Positions 9,201 to 16,208 of a DNA stretch of 42,264 nt are shown here, piece after piece. The notes under the pieces were generated by a model. The model was not told where the DNA came from and made no database searches. It saw only the letters and a list, made by a program, of their open reading frames with translations. A program made the position numbers and the translations under genes. This DNA is from Prevotellaceae bacterium (GTDB lineage Bacteria > Bacteroidota > Bacteroidia > Bacteroidales > Paludibacteraceae): NCBI GenBank assembly GCA_031271005.1, contig JAISWT010000038.1, positions 1-42,264 of the forward strand, in the 5' to 3' direction. Position 1 is the first letter of the stretch. The number at the start of each line of letters is the position of its first letter.

Positions 9201-9902
9201 CTACCCTGATTTGCTTATTTTTTTCAATTTGTCTTCGTCCAGAATTTTAATGTTTTTTCCCCAAGTATCAACCAGTTCTTCGGAATAGAATAGCGACAAT
9301 GTCCGAATGGCGTTTGAGGTTGTCATATTGGACATACTTGCCAGTTCTTCTCGCGTGAGTTTGATGTTAATAGTTGCGTTGTCTGCCTCTGTGCCGTAAA
9401 TTTCTTTTAATGTCAGCAAAGTCTCTGCCAGCCTTCCTCTAATATGTTTTTGGGTCAAATTTACTGCCAGTTTGTCCGAGTTCCCCAGGTCTTCAGCCAT
9501 GTCGGTGAGATAGAAAAAGCAGAATGCGTTGTTGTGTTGCAAAATGCTCAGGAAAATATCGGCTTTAAGCATATATACAATTGACGTTTCCATCGCCATA
9601 ACGTTTGTATTGTAGTTTGCTTTGGCAATTATCGCGCGGTATCCGAACGTGTTACCCGGCTTGAGCAGGCGCACTATTTGCGGGCGTTTGCTTGAACCCT
9701 GCTTATAGACCTTCAATTTGCCGCTTGCGAGCAACATCATGTGCGACGGGATATCACCTTCGGAATGAATTTTCTGGTTCTTTTCAAAAGTTTGAACCGT
9801 AAAATTGCTTTTTACGTACTGTCTTTCGTCTGGGGTAAGTCCTTCCCACGCCGGAAAGACCTCTTCGAGTGTTAAAATTTTAATCTGATTCCTCTTTGGC
9901 AT
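9201..9902 (-). CDS. Crp/Fnr family transcriptional regulator
   Basis: The protein (233 residues from the ATG) has an N-terminal cyclic-nucleotide-binding beta-roll (about 30-130: HSEGDIPSHMMLLASGKLKVYKQG) and a C-terminal winged helix-turn-helix (LTREELASMSNMTTSNAIRTLSLF). It has no Fnr-type cysteine cluster, so an oxygen-sensing iron-sulfur role is unlikely. The ligand and targets cannot be read from the sequence. An in-frame TTG two codons upstream also exists, but the ATG at 9902 is the natural start. Confidence 0.9.
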   Translation of the reverse strand: MPKRNQIKILTLEEVFPAWEGLTPDERQYVKSNFTVQTFEKNQKIHSEGDIPSHMMLLASGKLKVYKQGSSKRPQIVRLLKPGNTFGYRAIIAKANYNTNVMAMETSIVYMLKADIFLSILQHNNAFCFFYLTDMAEDLGNSDKLAVNLTQKHIRGRLAETLLTLKEIYGTEADNATINIKLTREELASMSNMTTSNAIRTLSLFYSEELVDTWGKNIKILDEDKLKKISKSG

Positions 9903-10079
9903 ACACAAATTTCTATCTTTTTTAATTGCATAAAAAATACTTAACTTACAGACATTTCCAAATATCTGAATTTTATGAGACTATTTCTCCTTAAAATAAT
10001 TGAAATTAAAATAATTATTCGGCTCAAAGTTCAGTTATTCCTTGTTTATCTATATATTATTCGTCCAAAAGATAACAAA

Positions 10080-10105
10080 CGTTGCCAAAACACTTTCCAG
10101 CAACG
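10080..10105 (-). terminator. Probable terminator of tRNA-Thr
   Basis: On the minus strand CGTTGC, a 14-base loop and GCAACG are followed by TTTGTTATCTTTT. It lies 13 bases past the tRNA 3' end. The stem is only 6 bp. Confidence 0.5.
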
Positions 10106-10117
10106 CTCTTCACTGTG

Positions 10118-10190
10118 AGCCATTTCGGGGACTCGAACCCCGGACCTATTCATTACGAATGAATTGCTCTACCAACTGAGCTAAAATGGC
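10118..10190 (-). tRNA. tRNA-Thr (anticodon CGT)
   Basis: The minus strand folds as a full cloverleaf: acceptor GCCATTT/AAATGGC, D arm GCTC..GAGC, anticodon stem ATTCA/TGAAT around loop TTCGTAA (anticodon CGT, reading ACG), T arm CGGGG-TTCGAGT-CCCCG. The discriminator is T and no CCA is encoded, so CCA must be added by the nucleotidyltransferase. A consensus promoter lies 42 bp upstream. Confidence 0.97.
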
Positions 10191-10231
10191 TAACAACAAT
10201 TTTTTCAAATAATGCAGTTATGAAAACGGCG

Positions 10232-10263
10232 CAAATGTACAACATTTTTTTTAAACTGACAAA
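10232..10263 (-). promoter_or_regulatory. tRNA-Thr promoter (Bacteroidetes consensus)
   Basis: On the minus strand TTTG (10263-10260), a 20-bp spacer and TACATTTG (10239-10232) match the full consensus. Confidence 0.75.
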
Positions 10264-10299
10264 AAAAAAAAAATGATTTTTAATTACAAATATTTTTAT

Positions 10300-10307
10300 T
10301 AATTTTG
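10300..10307 (+). promoter_or_regulatory. nusB operon promoter -7 element
   Basis: TAATTTTG lies 29 bp before the nusB ATG. The -33 region is a T-rich stretch without a clean TTTG. Confidence 0.5.
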
Positions 10308-10336
10308 TGCCCGAAAAATAGGACATTATAAATTGT

Positions 10337-11278
10337 ATGATTAACAGAATTTTAATTCGTATCAAAGTAGTTCAAATACTGTATGCTTATTTCATGAGCG
10401 AAGATAAGCCTCTCAAAGTTACTGAAAAAGAATTGCATTACAGTTTTGAGCGTGTATACGAACTTTATTTTCATCTGCTTTCTCTGTCGTTGCATATTAC
10501 ACGTATGTGTGCCGACAAAATTGAGTTGCGTAAAAACAAGTTTCGCCCAACCTACGAGGACTTGCATCCGAACTTACGCTTTATAGATAATCGCTTTGTG
10601 AAGCAACTCGCTGAGAATCTTGAGTTTAGAGACTTTATAAAGCAGCACAAACTGTCGTGGACGGATTATGCAGACGTGATAAAAGAACTTGTCAACCAGA
10701 TGGAAAACAGCGATTTCTACAAAGAATATATGATGCAGAAAATCAGCGACTACGAGCATGACAAGGAAGTGTGGCACAAGATTTTCAAAAACATCATTGC
10801 CGTGAATAAAGCGCTTAAAGAGGCGCTTGAAGAACAAAGCATTTACTGGGCTGACAACTTGGAAATCATTTTGTCGTTCATTTTCAAAACCATAAGACGG
10901 TTTGAAAACAGGAATGATAAATCCCAAAAATTTATACCGAAATTTAACAGCGAAGAAGACAAAGTTTTTGCCGAGAAACTGCTGGCAACGGTGATAAACA
11001 GGGACAGTGAACTCACACAAATGATTGATACTCACACAAAAAACTGGGAATTTGAACGCATTGCGTTCATGGACATTCTTATTATGAAAATGGCTTTAGC
11101 CGAGATACTTGCGTTCCCAACAATTCCCGTCAGCGTTACCATGAACGAATATATTGAACTGGCAAAAGAATACAGCACCGAAAAAAGTTCGCTTTTCATC
11201 AACGGAGTGCTCGATACTGTGGTTAACGAACTGAAAAATGATAAAAAATTTATTAAAGTTGCCAAGTTCAACGAATAA
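10337..11278 (+). CDS. nusB: Transcription antitermination factor NusB (long Bacteroidetes form)
   Basis: NusB with NusE binds boxA and drives antitermination on rRNA operons. The product has 313 residues, about twice the E. coli protein, as is usual in Bacteroidetes: an N-terminal MINRILIRIKVVQILYAYF, a helical middle part, and the canonical NusB helical domain at about 215-300 (RIAFMDILIMKMALAEILAFPTIPVSVTMNEYIELAKEYS, then FINGVLDTV). It is followed after 50 bp by yajC and then a YbbR gene, an order known from many Bacteroidetes. Confidence 0.93.
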   Translation: MINRILIRIKVVQILYAYFMSEDKPLKVTEKELHYSFERVYELYFHLLSLSLHITRMCADKIELRKNKFRPTYEDLHPNLRFIDNRFVKQLAENLEFRDFIKQHKLSWTDYADVIKELVNQMENSDFYKEYMMQKISDYEHDKEVWHKIFKNIIAVNKALKEALEEQSIYWADNLEIILSFIFKTIRRFENRNDKSQKFIPKFNSEEDKVFAEKLLATVINRDSELTQMIDTHTKNWEFERIAFMDILIMKMALAEILAFPTIPVSVTMNEYIELAKEYSTEKSSLFINGVLDTVVNELKNDKKFIKVAKFNE

Positions 11279-11328
11279 AACTCACTGATTAATTATTGTT
11301 TTAAAATTTATAAAAATAAAAAATAGAT

Positions 11329-11667
11329 ATGAATATTTTGAATATTTTATTGACCGCAGCCTCAGGCGGCAAGCAGGGCGGCGGCATGTTTGGCGGAATG
11401 GAAGGCATCTTAATGATGGTTCTTATAATCGCCGTTTTTTACTTCCTGATAATTCGCCCGCAAAGCAAGCGACAAAAAGCGATTCAAAAACAGCGCGAAT
11501 CGCTCAAAGTTGGCGACAAAGTGGTAACATCGGGCGGCATACACGGACGCATCAAGGAGATGAACGAAGGCGCCGTAATTGTGGAAATCGCTGAAAATGT
11601 GAAAATTAAAGTGGAAAAGACCTCTGTTTATCCATCAGCAGAAGATGCTGCCGCAAGTGCAAAATGA
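11329..11667 (+). CDS. yajC: Preprotein translocase accessory subunit YajC
   Basis: YajC is a small inner-membrane protein of the SecDF-YajC complex that assists Sec export. The 112-residue product has a glycine-rich N-terminus, one membrane span (about 25-43) ending in the family motif FLIIRPQSKRQK, and the soluble part LKVGDKVVTSGGIHGRIKEM. Probably in the nusB transcript. The 232 bp to the next gene holds no other gene I can support. Confidence 0.95.
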   Translation: MNILNILLTAASGGKQGGGMFGGMEGILMMVLIIAVFYFLIIRPQSKRQKAIQKQRESLKVGDKVVTSGGIHGRIKEMNEGAVIVEIAENVKIKVEKTSVYPSAEDAAASAK

Positions 11668-11899
11668 GATAAAACACAGACAGTTTAATATTTCTCGCTC
11701 CAAACAGCCCGACAGTCCGATAATTATAAGCAAAAAAACTTTTATTTTCAGGCTTGTGCAGGCGTGGCAAAAACAACTTCGCAAAGTCCAGAGGCAAATT
11801 GAACTCCGACGGGCAGGCGTTGTTTGTAATTGAACGAGAAACGTTGATTTAACCTGACAGCAATAGTTGTAATATAACATAATGTAATATAATATCTTA

Positions 11900-12880
11900 A
11901 TGAGTATTGCAGTAAAAATATTAAAAAAAATTCTGTTGAAAATTAAAGCATTTTTCTTATCTTCAAATGCTTTAATTTTTTTGCTGTTTTTGTTCATTTC
12001 AACAATGGCGTGGTTTCTTAATGCGCTTGACAAAGAGCAGAGCGCGGTATTTCGATTGCCTGTTCGCTATGTTGGCGTTCCGCAAAACATACTTCTGACC
12101 GATTCGTTGCCTCCGCATTTGATATTGAATATCCGCGACAAGGGCAAACAGATATTCAACTACTCGCATACCAAACGCCAGCCTATGACCATTGATTTGG
12201 CGCGTACCTTTTACGAAAAAGGAGAAATAATAATCACAGCCGACCAACTGCGCGGTCAAATTATGCGCTATTTGCAGCCTGCAACCGTCATTGAGCGCGT
12301 GAAGCCGGACACAATCTCCTCCGATTATCAGAAACTTTCAACGGGCGAAGTTGCCGTATCACCACAACTGAACGTGGAACCCGCCCCGCAATATATGCTG
12401 TGCAACGCGCCGCAGGTAGAGCCGGCAACGATAACGGTCTTTGCCGCAAAGAGCATTTTGGACACTTTGAAATGTGTTTATACGCAACCTGTTACCCAAA
12501 AAAAAATAAGCGCTTCCATGCAAATCCCTGTCAAACTGCAACCTGTTGAAAATGTCCGCTTCTCTACAAAAGAGGTAAAAGTTACGCTGAACGTGGAAAT
12601 GTTCACAGAGAAAACTCTCCAAATTCCGGTAACAGTGATTAACTGCCCTGCAAACATTATGCTGAAAACTTTTCCGGGAATTGTTGATGTTACTTTCAAT
12701 GTGGGAGTAAGTTACTTTAACAAAGTGAATACCAATGACATACAGGTTACTTTTGACTATCGAGACATTCACCCCAACGACAACGGAAAAATTTCGCTTG
12801 CTACCAAAACGCTTGTGCCGCAAATCTCAAACATCCAACTCAATCCGACAAACGTAGAATTTGTTATAGAAAACAGGTGA
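11900..12880 (+). CDS. YbbR-domain (CdaR-like) membrane-anchored protein
   Basis: The 326-residue protein has one N-terminal membrane span (about 23-41, ALIFLLFLFISTMAWFLNAL) and a large extracytoplasmic part with YbbR-like beta repeats. YbbR proteins in Firmicutes (CdaR) regulate the diadenylate cyclase CdaA; in Bacteroidetes the role is inferred only. In related genomes this gene is usually followed by coaE; here a 280-bp array of short repeats and a transporter gene follow instead. Confidence 0.85.
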   Translation: MSIAVKILKKILLKIKAFFLSSNALIFLLFLFISTMAWFLNALDKEQSAVFRLPVRYVGVPQNILLTDSLPPHLILNIRDKGKQIFNYSHTKRQPMTIDLARTFYEKGEIIITADQLRGQIMRYLQPATVIERVKPDTISSDYQKLSTGEVAVSPQLNVEPAPQYMLCNAPQVEPATITVFAAKSILDTLKCVYTQPVTQKKISASMQIPVKLQPVENVRFSTKEVKVTLNVEMFTEKTLQIPVTVINCPANIMLKTFPGIVDVTFNVGVSYFNKVNTNDIQVTFDYRDIHPNDNGKISLATKTLVPQISNIQLNPTNVEFVIENR

Positions 12881-12884
12881 AAGC

Positions 12885-13156
12885 CAGATAGCAGATAGCA
12901 ATTAGCAGATAGCAGATAGCAGATAGCAGATAGCAGATAGCAATGAAGGAATGAAGGAATGAAGAAATGAAGAAATTTAATTGAGAATTGAGAATTGAGA
13001 ATTATATTCAATTACGAATTAAAAATTACGAATTACGATTTGCTAATTGCTAATTGCTAATTGATTAAAGTTTCTAACTATTTCTAACAATGCCTAACTA
13101 AACTCTAAACTCTAAACTCTAAACTCTAATAACTGATAACTGATAACTGATAACTG
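12885..13156. repeat. Composite array of 7-bp tandem repeats
   Basis: The whole gap after the YbbR gene is tandem short units: TAGCAGA/TAGCAAT (about 12885-12944), GAATGAAG (8 bp, to about 12980), GAGAATT (to about 13003), an ACGAATT-rich linker, GCTAATT (about 13040-13062), AACTCTA (about 13098-13127) and ACTGATA (about 13129-13155). No gene is present. The same units recur at other gaps in this window. Confidence 0.85.
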
Positions 13157-13159
13157 CTT

Positions 13160-14047
13160 ATGCTAAATAAAGTAAAGCCATATATGATGCCTGTGTCGAT
13201 GCTTGCGGGCAGCATTTTTTACGGACAATTTTCACGCCTGACTGTTCTTATGCCTTACATGATATTCACGATGCTGTTTATCACGTTCAGCAGGTTGACA
13301 TTCCGAAAAATCCGCTTTTCGGGCAAACACTTGTGCATGCTGTTTATTCAAATAGTTATTAGCATATTTCTGTATTTTATTATCGCTCCGTTCAACAATA
13401 TTATTGCTCAGGGCGCAATGATTTGCATTTTGATGCCTACGGCGTCTTCCGCGCCGATTATTACAGGAATGTTGGGCGGCAATGTGGCAAGCGTCTCGGC
13501 ATACGCTTTGGTGTGCAATCTGGGCGTGGCATTGGTTGCGCCGATGCTGTTTTCGTGCATTGGGCAACATTCAGAAGCGCCGTTTGTGGAATCTTTTATA
13601 TACATATTGTCGAGAATGGCGACTCTGATGGTGTTGCCGTTTGTGGTTGCGCAAATTGTGCGTAAATTTTTGCCGAAAGTGAATCAAAAGATTCTAACCG
13701 TACCAAATATTTCGTTCTTTATATGGACTTTGGCGCTTGCGGTGGCAACCGCTAAAACAGTCGATATTGTTGTGCAACAGACAGGAAACTACGCTGTGGA
13801 AACCGTTATCGCACTGGTATCACTGCCTATCTGCCTGTGTCAGTTCCTCGCAGGACGGCGAATTGGCAAAGTATTTGACGATAAAATTGCCTGCGGGCAA
13901 AGTTTGGGGCAAAAGAACACAATTTTGGGTATCTGGATGTGCCAAACATATCTTAACCCTCTTGCTGCAATAGGTCCCGGCGCGTATATCCTGTGGCAAA
14001 ATATTGTCAATTCGTTTCAGGTGTGGAGAAACAGGAAGAATCTGTGA
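13160..14047 (+). CDS. Bile acid:sodium symporter (SBF/BART) family transporter
   Basis: The 295-residue protein is almost wholly hydrophobic with about nine or ten membrane spans. The central ICILMPTASSAPIITGMLGGNVASVSAYALVCNLGVALVAPML matches the SBF family core (the P-T-A-x(2)-A-P and G-G-N region). Members move sodium with bile acids, pantothenate, small organic anions or other solutes; the substrate cannot be told here. It starts straight after a repeat array with no consensus promoter seen, and ends before a GC-rich terminator. Confidence 0.85.
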   Translation: MLNKVKPYMMPVSMLAGSIFYGQFSRLTVLMPYMIFTMLFITFSRLTFRKIRFSGKHLCMLFIQIVISIFLYFIIAPFNNIIAQGAMICILMPTASSAPIITGMLGGNVASVSAYALVCNLGVALVAPMLFSCIGQHSEAPFVESFIYILSRMATLMVLPFVVAQIVRKFLPKVNQKILTVPNISFFIWTLALAVATAKTVDIVVQQTGNYAVETVIALVSLPICLCQFLAGRRIGKVFDDKIACGQSLGQKNTILGIWMCQTYLNPLAAIGPGAYILWQNIVNSFQVWRNRKNL

Positions 14048-14080
14048 GATGTTTTTCCGGAATAAAAAGAGCAAATCAGT

Positions 14081-14112
14081 GAATAGTGAATAGTGAATAG
14101 TGAATAGTGAAT
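14081..14112. repeat. GTGAATA 7-bp tandem repeat
   Basis: About four and a half copies of GTGAATA lie between the transporter gene and its terminator. Confidence 0.8.
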
Positions 14113-14130
14113 AACACAGGAGGGGTCATT

Positions 14131-14155
14131 CTCCCGCCAAAGCGGGAGTTTTTTT
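14131..14155 (+). terminator. Intrinsic terminator after the transporter gene (dispersed repeat copy)
   Basis: CTCCCGC-CAAA-GCGGGAG (14131-14148) followed by seven T. The same hairpin core recurs at about 15771-15788, 15990-16006, 40744-40757 and 42129-42143, so a dispersed repeat has become the terminator here. Confidence 0.75.
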
Positions 14156-14212
14156 GTAAAAAATCTCTGTGTCTCTCTGCGATTTCTCCGTGTCGCTCTG
14201 TGAAATAAAAAG
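14131..14212. repeat. Dispersed repeat, copy 1
   Basis: CCCGCCAAAGCGGGAG, a T run, then a C/T-rich phrase (ATCTCTGTGTCTCTCTGC...TCTGTGAAAT). A diverged copy in the same orientation lies at 15988-16071. Confidence 0.7.
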
Positions 14213-14306
14213 AATAAAGAATATAGACAATACGCAAATGCTGTAAAATCAAAATTCTGAAAACTGAAAACTATTCTGAAAATTATGTAAAAAAAAACAA
14301 TAAAAA

Positions 14307-14337
14307 TTTGCAGTTAAAAAACAAAGTATTAAATTTG
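14307..14337 (+). promoter_or_regulatory. Consensus promoter for a candidate structured RNA or the 14804 gene
   Basis: TTTG (14307-14310), 19-bp spacer, TAAATTTG (14330-14337). The nearest plausible start codon is 466 bp away, so the first product is a long leader or an independent RNA. Confidence 0.6.
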
Positions 14338-14342
14338 CATCG

Positions 14343-14634
14343 CTAATATGCTTATAAACAGGCAGATATAGTAAAAATGTTTATCAATTTATTTTATATT
14401 TTTTACAAATAAATAATTGATAAAAAGTGATGCGTAAGCGAACGCAAAAATAGATGGTTCTAACGATTTACAAGTATTCTTGACAATCATTTTCCACAAA
14501 ATACTCGTTTTTACGAGTTCTCGAATCAAGAATAAGTTCGTGAAGCGTCGTGTTATGCGGCGTGGGACGGCTTGTTGGATTCGATAGGCGTGGAAACCTG
14601 ATTGTCAGACGAGTTGGTTTCCACGCTAATTTTG
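14343..14634 (+). ncRNA. Candidate structured RNA with alternative folds
   Basis: From the predicted start, stems in order: TTTATCAATT/AATTGATAAA (14380-14389/14415-14424); TGCGT/ACGCA (14431-14435/14442-14446); an outer stem TGACAATCA-T-TTTCCAC (14481-14497) with GTGGAAA-CC-TGATTGTCA (14590-14607); inside it ACTCG/CGAGT (14503-14507/14514-14518), TCGAATC/GATTCGA (14521-14527/14578-14584) and AGCGTC/GACGGCT (14544-14549/14566-14572, one bulge). A competing perfect 11-bp hairpin GCGTGGAAACC/GGTTTCCACGC (14588-14598/14616-14626) uses the same strand as the outer stem. I recognise no known RNA family: it lacks RNase P, tmRNA and SRP signatures. The size and stem-bubble shape leave 6S RNA possible. 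A minus-strand 61-codon ORF overlaps it and is probably spurious. Confidence 0.45.
14627..14634 (+). promoter_or_regulatory. Possible -7 element upstream of the 14804 gene
   Basis: TAATTTTG directly follows the 11-bp inverted repeat 14588-14626. If used, the inverted repeat would occupy the -33 to -11 spacer like an operator. No TTTG lies at the correct distance. Confidence 0.3.
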
Positions 14635-14652
14635 TGTGCAAAACTGTGAACA

Positions 14653-14759
14653 ATTAGCAGATAGCAATTAGCAATTAGCAATTAGCAATTAGCAGATAGC
14701 AGATAGCAGATAGTAATTTTAAATTCTCAATTCTCAATTCTCAATTCTCAATTTTGAAT
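14653..14759. repeat. Composite array of 7-bp tandem repeats
   Basis: TAGCAGA/TAGCAAT units (about 14653-14713) are followed by TTCTCAA units (about 14724-14750), the reverse complement of the GAGAATT type seen elsewhere. No gene is present. Confidence 0.8.
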
Positions 14760-14803
14760 TATTCACTAAAAAAATAACATTTTAAATTTAAATTTTTACA
14801 AAA

Positions 14804-15577
14804 ATGAAAAAGAGTATTTTAATTTTGGGCTTTTTAGCCCTGACAAGCGGCGGACAATTTCTGTCCGCGCAGGTGGGTATCAACACCGAAAATCCCACAA
14901 ACACGCTCCACATTGTGGGCGATACGGCAACAATTCACGGGCAGGCATTCAGGCTGGTGGACGGCAACGAAGGTGCGGGGAAGTTTCTGGCTTCGGATGC
15001 CAACGGCGTAGGAACGTGGCAGTACTTTTACGGACCAACCCCGCGCCTGATGACAAACCTTAACCAAGATTTGTCAGCGGCGCTTACATCACCCACAAGA
15101 AGAACATCGGTAAAATGGTGGCCGTCAGCCTTGGACAGGTCGGGCAACGACCCCGCCAAAGACATTGTTTTCTCTGCCGACAGCGTTTGGTTTTCTGTCC
15201 CCGTGCGAGGTATTTACAGCATAACTGCCGGCGTAACTCTTGCTAACACAGACATGCCTACAACCGGCGCATTTTCAACTGATGATAGGCGATATGATAC
15301 TGATACAGGCACTGAGTTGAACAATTCTTATGTAGGTCTCAGAATTTTTGTTAATGGAATATCTATCACCGGTACCTTTGGACCGCCGCCACGCATGACG
15401 CCATATTCGTTCCCACCCGCCTCGGTTATGGTGTTGCTGGAACCGACCGACATTGTTTATCTATCAGTGGAATACCAGCCTTCTCAATATAATCTTTATC
15501 CTACTGCTCTTAGAACATTCAACATAACGGGAGATAATTTTTTGAGTGTTAATTATCTGCGCCCACCTCAACCGTAA
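14804..15577 (+). CDS. Secreted surface protein with a possible C1q/TNF-like beta-sandwich
   Basis: The 257-residue protein has a signal peptide (about 1-22, ending FLSAQ). The mature start VGINTENPTNTLHIVG and the phrase FRLVDGNEGAGKFLASDANGVGTW are common in Bacteroidetes surface and adhesin-like proteins. The rest (about 120-257: RGIYSITAGVTL, YVGLRIFVNGISI, PASVMVLLEPTDIVYLSVEY, NFLSVNYL) has the strand spacing of C1q/TNF-like jelly rolls; this fold is inference. No T9SS C-terminal domain is evident. It is flanked by repeats and ended by a hairpin terminator. Function unknown. Confidence 0.7.
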   Translation: MKKSILILGFLALTSGGQFLSAQVGINTENPTNTLHIVGDTATIHGQAFRLVDGNEGAGKFLASDANGVGTWQYFYGPTPRLMTNLNQDLSAALTSPTRRTSVKWWPSALDRSGNDPAKDIVFSADSVWFSVPVRGIYSITAGVTLANTDMPTTGAFSTDDRRYDTDTGTELNNSYVGLRIFVNGISITGTFGPPPRMTPYSFPPASVMVLLEPTDIVYLSVEYQPSQYNLYPTALRTFNITGDNFLSVNYLRPPQP

Positions 15578-15609
15578 GAGGTTTAGAAGGTGCGACCTCA
15601 CCCCAGGAT

Positions 15610-15651
15610 GCTGTCTCAAAAGCACTTTTTTTTGAGGCAGCCTCTTTTTTT
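15610..15651 (+). terminator. Terminator after the secreted-protein gene
   Basis: GCTGTCTCAAAA (15610-15621), an 8-base loop and TTTTGAGGCAGC (15630-15641; one G-T pair) form a 12-bp stem followed by CTC and seven T. Confidence 0.7.
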
Positions 15652-15693
15652 ATAGAAACGGGAACTCCTGAAAATTGATTATTTGATATTATT

Positions 15694-15788
15694 CTCCCGC
15701 TTTGTGAACTTTGTGTAACCTTCGTGTCCTTTGTGGTTAATTTTTTTTTACCACAAAGCGCACAAGACTTGTCCCGCCAAAGCGGGAG
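15694..15788. repeat. Nested palindromic dispersed repeat, copy 2
   Basis: CTCCCGCTTTG (15694-15704) pairs perfectly with CAAAGCGGGAG (15778-15788); inside, CTTTGTGGT (15729-15737) pairs with ACCACAAAG (15750-15758). The same architecture with C/G in place of T/A occurs at 42180-42209. Confidence 0.7.
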
Positions 15789-15841
15789 AAATTCACAAGG
15801 AACACAAAGGGTTTTTGAGACAGCTCCAGAAGGGCGCAGAA

Positions 15842-16189
15842 CGTAGGTGAACAATTAACAATGCGAATATTGTGAACGTTTTAAGCAGCGAGAGCAGAGA
15901 CAAAACAGATATTTTGCTTTGTCGCTCAACATTACGTTTTGGCTATGCCGAGTCGCGCAAAACGACTAAATTTATTGAATTTTGTGCAACTTCCCGCCAA
16001 AGCGGTAGTTTTTTTATTCGTACAAAATCTCTGTGCCTCTCTGTGATTTCTCCGTTTATCTCTGTGAAATAGTTAAAACAAAAAAAATAATTCGTGCAAA
16101 TTCGCGAATTGGAAATCAGCGTTAGATAAATTCGTGGACAAAAACTGAATAGTGGTTAGTAGTTAATTCTTTTAATTGAATAAAAATTC
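15842..16189. repeat. Repeat-rich gap with dispersed repeat copy 3
   Basis: No gene is seen. At about 15889-15930 GAGC..GACAAA pairs with TTTGTC-GCTC, and AGTCG/CGACT form a small hairpin near 15951-15967. From 15988 to 16071 lies a diverged copy of the 14131-14212 repeat (CCCGCCAAAGCGG, seven T, then the C/T-rich phrase). Confidence 0.6.
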
Positions 16190-16208
16190 TTAATTCTTAA
16201 TTCTTAAT
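16187..16208. repeat. TTCTTAA 7-bp tandem repeat
   Basis: Three copies of TTCTTAA overlap the last codons of the CapA-like gene; its C-terminal residues LRIKN are written in repeat sequence. Confidence 0.6.

Larger units (their letters stand above)
15610..15824. mobile_element. MITE-like element with 12-bp terminal inverted repeats
   Basis: GCTGTCTCAAAA (15610-15621) and its exact complement TTTTGAGACAGC (15813-15824) bound 215 bp without a transposase. Ends with this GCTGTCTCAAAA pattern are, from memory, seen on several insertion-sequence families. Inside are further nested inverted repeats (15694-15704/15778-15788 and 15729-15737/15750-15758). No clear target-site duplication is visible, so mobility is a hypothesis. 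Confidence 0.45.

Noticed and set aside
11645-11833. 62-codon plus-strand ORF between yajC and the YbbR gene
   Set aside because: It starts inside yajC in another frame and has no recognisable motif.
12885-13156. CRISPR array
   Set aside because: The repeats are 7-8 bp head-to-tail units without spacers, and no cas genes are near.
14440-14640. Integron attC site (TTCTAACG resembles a core half-site)
   Set aside because: No matching opposite half-site at the expected end, no integrase and no cassette genes.
14468-14653. 61-codon minus-strand ORF over the structured locus
   Set aside because: It has no domain, no promoter-like element near its start and a composition expected of palindromic DNA. 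It would be reconsidered if conserved as protein in relatives.
15549-15854. 101-codon minus-strand ORF over the MITE-like element
   Set aside because: It is composed of repeat sequence and overlaps the end of the secreted-protein gene; no family resemblance.
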